A stretch of DNA of 8,912 nt, from NCBI GenBank assembly GCA_016208205.1, contig JACQYP010000139.1, positions 1 to 8,912 on the forward strand, written 5' to 3'. The translations under genes were made by a program, and so were the position numbers. The stretch comes from Candidatus Desantisiibacteriota bacterium (GTDB lineage Bacteria > UBA9089 > CG2-30-40-21). The stretch's first letter is position 1; every line of letters starts with the position of its first letter. Under the pieces are notes generated by a model. It worked only from the letters and a program-made list of their open reading frames with translations, did not search any database and was not told where the DNA came from. Below, piece by piece: positions 6,464 through 8,912 of the stretch.

Positions 6464-6540
6464 AGTGTCGTGTTAACTTCAAAATGACGGATATGTTGTA
6501 GGGGCGAACCTATTGTTGTGTCAACCTTAGAATGACGCAT
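6464..6540. repeat. Two direct copies of a roughly 28-bp GTGTYGTGTYAA family repeat
   Basis: Bases 6464-6492 and 6513-6540 resemble each other (about 21 of 28 positions) and share the consensus GTGTYGTGTYAA followed by AATGACG. The segment between them holds TGTAGGGGCGAACC, a short motif that looks like part of another dispersed repeat. A third, inverted copy is at 6958-6986. Confidence 0.6.
6495..6524 (-). promoter_or_regulatory. Possible promoter for prmC inside repeat DNA
   Basis: On the minus strand, TTGACA (6519-6524) is followed after 18 bases by TACAAC (6495-6500), a 4/6 match to the -10 consensus. Transcription would start near 6488, about 67 bases before the chosen prmC start. The -35 box belongs to the repeat copy at 6513-6540. 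It is the only reasonable candidate seen immediately upstream of prmC, but the -10 is weak. Confidence 0.3.
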
Positions 6541-6549
6541 AAATATGTA

Positions 6550-6887
6550 GTAACCGTTCACGGTTGTCGGTTCTGAACTGACACCGTATATTGCTGTCAT
6601 TCCTGTGCATCACTGTCATTCCTGCCCCGTATCAAGTACGGGGTAAACTCCTGCAGGAATCTCCCCCTCAGGTGTCCTAACCCAAGTTCATGATTGTAGT
6701 GCCAAAATGAAATTCTTGCAATTCGCAATCTATTGATACGACTTATGTTACATCTTGAGTTTGCATGCTTGGTCAAAACTCCTGATTGTAATATCGCATA
6801 ATTTTAGCAACCCGGTGAGAGATTCCTGCATACGCAGGAATGACAGTGTCTTCTGTTCTTTTGTATCTATCCACTGTGAACGGTTAC
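6550..6887. mobile_element. 338-bp miniature inverted-repeat element with 8-bp target duplication
   Basis: Terminal inverted repeats of 12 bp (GTAACCGTTCAC at 6550-6561; its complement at 6876-6887) are flanked directly by the duplication AATATGTA (6542-6549 and 6888-6895). Inside is a second inverted pair of 15 bp (CACTGTCATTCCTGC at 6611-6625 with 6834-6848) and local hairpins: CCCCGTA/TACGGGG at 6625-6643 and ATTCCTGC/GCAGGAAT at 6822-6841. No coding capacity is seen, so it would need a transposase in trans. Confidence 0.8.
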
Positions 6888-6957
6888 AATATGTAGTAGT
6901 GTCCGTTTCCCAAACGGACAGATGAGGGCTTGTCCACTACATTTCTATAGGAATTTT

Positions 6958-6986
6958 ATCCGCCACTTGAGAATTGACACGGCACT
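6958..6986. repeat. Inverted third copy of the GTGTYGTGTYAA family
   Basis: The reverse complement of this stretch matches 6464-6492 at about 21 of 29 positions. The pair could be worn ends of a 523-bp element, but that would overlap rather than nest with the element at 6896-7238, so a dispersed family with three copies is the safer reading. Confidence 0.55.
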
Positions 6987-7070
6987 ATGTGTTCACCCTA
7001 ATTAAGAGCAGGTTTAGAACCTGCCCCTACTACTATAGATAAATATCTGTCAACTCTCGGGGACCCTCAT

Positions 7071-7205
7071 TCAGCAATTCTCATTTTGGCAATCAAAAGG
7101 CAAGAAATGTAGCCCAACATTCTATGTTGGCTTTATAAAATGGGGATGGATAAGCCAGGATAGAATCCTGGGCTACAAGATTAATACCAAAATGAGAATT
7201 GCTGA
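7071..7205. mobile_element. 135-bp nested miniature element with 19-bp perfect inverted ends
   Basis: TCAGCAATTCTCATTTTGG (7071-7089) is repeated inverted and perfectly at 7187-7205. The direct duplication CCCTCAT lies immediately outside (7064-7070 and 7206-7212; up to 10 bp if end bases are included). The interior can fold into a branched structure: an 8-bp stem (7109-7116 with 7169-7176) and two hairpins (7114-7120/7124-7130 and 7155-7160/7166-7171). It has split the right end of the element at 6896-7238, so it arrived later. No gene is encoded. Confidence 0.85.
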
Positions 7206-7261
7206 CCCTCATTTGTCCGTTTGGGAAACAGACACTACAGATTTGATGCTCCATATCCCCT

Positions 7262-8335
7262 TCACTTTTCACTCTCTGTCCCTTTCCCTTTTGCTGCCTG
7301 AGCAAGGGCTGAAACCATTTCATTCAAGTCCCCATCCATAATCATCTCAAGCTTGTAAAGGCTCAGACCGATACGATGGTCTGTTATCCTATTTTGTGGA
7401 TAGTTATATGTTCGTATCTTCTCACTCCTGTCTCCTGTTCCAACCTGTAGTTTGCGGACTTGAGAGAACTCAGATTCTTGTTTCTCCTGTGCATGGGCAA
7501 ATAATCTTGCCTTAAGATGCTTCATTGCCTTTGCCTTGTTCTTATGTTGTGACCTTTCGTCCTGACAGGTTACTACTACCCCACTGGGCACATGGGTAAT
7601 CCTTACAGCAGAATCAGTGGTATTAACATGCTGTCCGCCTGCTCCGGTTGATCGATACACATCAATCTTTAAGTCTTCCTGGCGAATCTCTATCTCTACA
7701 TCATCCGGTTCAACCAATACTGCAACCGTAGCAGCCGAGGTATGAACACGGCCGCTTGTCTCTGTAACCGGTACCCGTTGAACACGATGGGTACCGCCCT
7801 CAAACTTGAGACAATTATAGGCATTCTCACCCTCTACAGAAAAAACTATTTCCTTAAATCCGCCTATCTCTGTAGGATTTGAATCTACAACATCCACTTT
7901 CCAGCCCATGTTTTGAATATAACGGGAATACATCCGAAAGAGATCCCCGGCAAAAAGTCCTGATTCCTCTCCACCTGTACCAGCCCGAATTTCCATGATA
8001 AAATCCCTGTTCTTATATTGAGAATCCTCATCAGGTGTAAGAATATCCTGAATCTGTCCGCACAACACATCCTTTCTTTCTTTCAATCCCTCAATCTCTT
8101 CAGCAGCCATCTTTCGTAATTCCTCATCATGTTCACTGTCAAGCAATGAGTTGCACGCAGAGATTTCACCCTCTATCCCAACATATTCCATCCATTTTTC
8201 TACAAGCGGCTCTATCTGCGACCTTCTTTTGGCATGGCTCTGGTATACCGACATATCAGTCATAATAGATGGGTCTGCTAATTTATGGGTTAAATCCTCA
8301 TATTCATCTTTTAATTGCTTTAATTCTTCAAACAT
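7262..8335 (-). CDS. prfA: Peptide chain release factor 1 (RF1)
   Basis: RF1 recognises UAA and UAG in the ribosomal A site and triggers peptide release. The 357-residue length is standard. The stop-codon recognition tripeptide is PVT (189-191, in [18 protein letters not shown]), which marks RF1 and not RF2 (SPF). The catalytic GGQ is at 233-235 (GAGGQHVN), the glutamine that PrmC methylates. An N-terminal helical domain and the conserved [13 protein letters not shown] are also present. ATG 8333-8335 has AGGTGA 7 bases upstream. The start overlaps the end of the preceding gene by 8 bases, indicating translational coupling. The last nine residues (KGKGTESEK) run into low-complexity sequence before the TGA at 7262-7264. 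Confidence 0.97.
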   Translation of the reverse strand: MFEELKQLKDEYEDLTHKLADPSIMTDMSVYQSHAKRRSQIEPLVEKWMEYVGIEGEISACNSLLDSEHDEELRKMAAEEIEGLKERKDVLCGQIQDILTPDEDSQYKNRDFIMEIRAGTGGEESGLFAGDLFRMYSRYIQNMGWKVDVVDSNPTEIGGFKEIVFSVEGENAYNCLKFEGGTHRVQRVPVTETSGRVHTSAATVAVLVEPDDVEIEIRQEDLKIDVYRSTGAGGQHVNTTDSAVRITHVPSGVVVTCQDERSQHKNKAKAMKHLKARLFAHAQEKQESEFSQVRKLQVGTGDRSEKIRTYNYPQNRITDHRIGLSLYKLEMIMDGDLNEMVSALAQAAKGKGTESEK

Positions 8336-8867
8336 AATCTATCACCTTTATGGGGAATTTGCAATAATAATCATCGTTATTCCATTGTTCAACACTATAT
8401 ATCTCGCATCGATTCAAGTTTATCTTTCGTCTAAAATCAGGATTGTCTCTTAGGCACAGAGGCAGATAGGAATGAAACCTCTCCCATAGTTTCCTCCTCT
8501 GTTTTGTGCCAAACTTATCAAATTTGAGTATTACTATGTAGTGGATTTCTTTTTTATAATCCTCGTTCATCGCCCATTTTTTCAAAATCGTATCCTTAAA
8601 TTTAACGCCCATCCTAAACAGAAAAGGATTCTGTTTAGGTTTTGACAAATCATTACTCCATTCTTTTTGTTGCGTTTCATCTCCACTGGATATATTTTTG
8701 ACTTCAATAAAAATATTCTCGCTTTCCGTTTCAACAATAAAATCAACAGATAGTAATCCACTCATACCCCTTTTGTGCTGGTTCACCGTGAAACATAATT
8801 TTTCATTCAAAAAATAAGCTACTTTTTCTGTATTTCCGACTCCAGATACAGAAGGTTTTTTAGGCAT
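8328..8867 (-). CDS. Small protein with a PD-(D/E)XK nuclease-like motif, function unknown
   Basis: A 179-residue soluble protein that I do not recognise as a named family. It shows [20 protein letters not shown]42, then E55-V-K57 in a beta-strand, which fits the D...(D/E)xK core of PD-(D/E)XK nucleases. An acidic residue in the N-terminal helix (E14 in NTEKVAYFL) could complete the site. The C-terminal half ([11 protein letters not shown], then a basic [15 protein letters not shown]) predicts a further strand and a basic helix. No signal peptide or membrane helix is seen. It starts at ATG 8865-8867 without a clear ribosome site, and its stop overlaps the prfA start by 8 bases, so the two are coupled. 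Codons 10-32 are duplicated inverted at 1-71. A DNA-repair or defence role is only a guess. Confidence 0.65.
   Translation of the reverse strand: MPKKPSVSGVGNTEKVAYFLNEKLCFTVNQHKRGMSGLLSVDFIVETESENIFIEVKNISSGDETQQKEWSNDLSKPKQNPFLFRMGVKFKDTILKKWAMNEDYKKEIHYIVILKFDKFGTKQRRKLWERFHSYLPLCLRDNPDFRRKINLNRCEIYSVEQWNNDDYYCKFPIKVIDYV
8772..8842 (-). repeat. 71-bp segment duplicated, inverted, at 1-71
   Basis: Reverse complement of 1-71 with no mismatch; identity ends abruptly at 8771/72. It lies within the N-terminal coding part of the PD-(D/E)XK-like gene, which is intact here, so this is the original copy and the one at 1-71 the fragment. The distance from 8842 to the window end (70 bases) is almost the same as the repeat length. 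Confidence 0.95.
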
Positions 8868-8912
8868 AAAAGAAAGCTCAAGATTATCATATTAAGCACC
8901 CTTGTTCAGCTG
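8868..8912. other. Leader of the prfA block, no gene recognised
   Basis: These 45 bases lie upstream of the first minus-strand gene. A TATGATAAT stretch (minus strand, about 8882-8890) resembles a -10 element, but no -35 box is found at a suitable distance within the window. An upstream gene may end here, in the frame ending at TAA 8892-8894, but too little is visible. Confidence 0.3.

Larger units (their letters stand above)
6896..7238. mobile_element. Miniature element with 33-bp inverted ends, host of a nested element
   Basis: Bases 6896-6928 and 7206-7238 are inverted copies that agree at 31 of 33 positions. Each end contains its own small palindrome (GTCCGTTT-CCC-AAACGGAC at 6901-6919). 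Also inside is GCAGGTT-TAG-AACCTGC (7008-7024). The element carries no gene. Removing the nested insertion and one target copy leaves about 200 bp. No flanking duplication is apparent, perhaps because the neighbouring element sits against its left end. Confidence 0.75.

Noticed and set aside
6464..6986. A single 523-bp element bounded by imperfect 29-bp ends
   Set aside because: Its right end lies inside another element whose left end it would contain, so the two cannot nest; three dispersed repeat copies explain it better.
7256..7290. Fifth heptamer locus at the prfA 3' end (AGTGAAA-like)
   Set aside because: Only two weak copies and the protein length is normal; kept as a remark on the gene and not as a repeat.
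7093..7323. Open frame across the nested elements and the prfA end, minus strand
   Set aside because: It runs through inverted repeats into an alternative frame of prfA, with no ribosome site or recognisable motif.
7419..7447. Another heptamer repeat (ACTCCTG TCTCCTG) inside prfA
   Set aside because: The encoded [13 protein letters not shown] is conserved in RF1 proteins, so the resemblance is chance.
8892..8912. C-terminus of an upstream gene (QLNKGA then TAA, minus strand)
   Set aside because: Only six codons are visible, too few to support a coding call.

Overview
This window comes from an AT-rich bacterial genome, possibly a metagenome or single-cell assembly, that is heavily seeded with small non-coding repeats. 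No 16S rRNA or other taxon marker is present. In-frame peptides such as AQTFLSVS and NSQFAIRNPQ, derived from repeats, recall those I associate with repeat-rich candidate lineages (Brocadiales-type Planctomycetes, Omnitrophota, Desantisbacteria). That placement is a guess from memory, not a result.

Layout. Positions 1-71 are a perfect inverted copy of 8772-8842 (codons 10-32 of the last gene), and this copy cuts off a family 2 glycosyltransferase gene (52-456, minus). A compact divergent promoter region (457-602) separates that gene from a large YfhO-type membrane protein gene (603-2915, plus). A GTTGTAG heptamer repeat (2874-2987) lies where yfhO converges with the minus-strand block and supplies the stop codons of both facing genes. 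The minus-strand block, read right to left, is: a PD-(D/E)XK-like protein (8867-8328), prfA encoding release factor 1 (8335-7262), an 800-bp nest of miniature inverted-repeat elements (7261-6446), prmC encoding the RF1 glutamine methyltransferase (6421-5564), a CheC-family protein (5560-4967), and a MoeA-periplasmic-binding-domain fusion (4872-2980).

How the genes work together. RF1 and PrmC form the conserved termination pair: PrmC methylates the GGQ glutamine of RF1. CheC and the MoeA fusion follow almost without gaps, although they belong to different processes (chemotaxis phosphatase-like; molybdenum cofactor assembly). On the left, a polyprenyl-phosphate sugar synthase-like glycosyltransferase opposite a YfhO protein recalls the CsbB/YfhO pairing, in which one enzyme makes the lipid-linked sugar and the other transfers it to an envelope polymer.

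The most striking feature is the repeat biology. Four separate loci carry tandem repeats with the same 7-bp period but different sequences; two of them lie inside the moeA-type reading frame without breaking it. Between prfA and prmC, at least three miniature elements are stacked, two with clear flanking target duplications. The outer 71-bp inverted duplication looks like an assembly or amplification chimera and should be checked before the left end is trusted.
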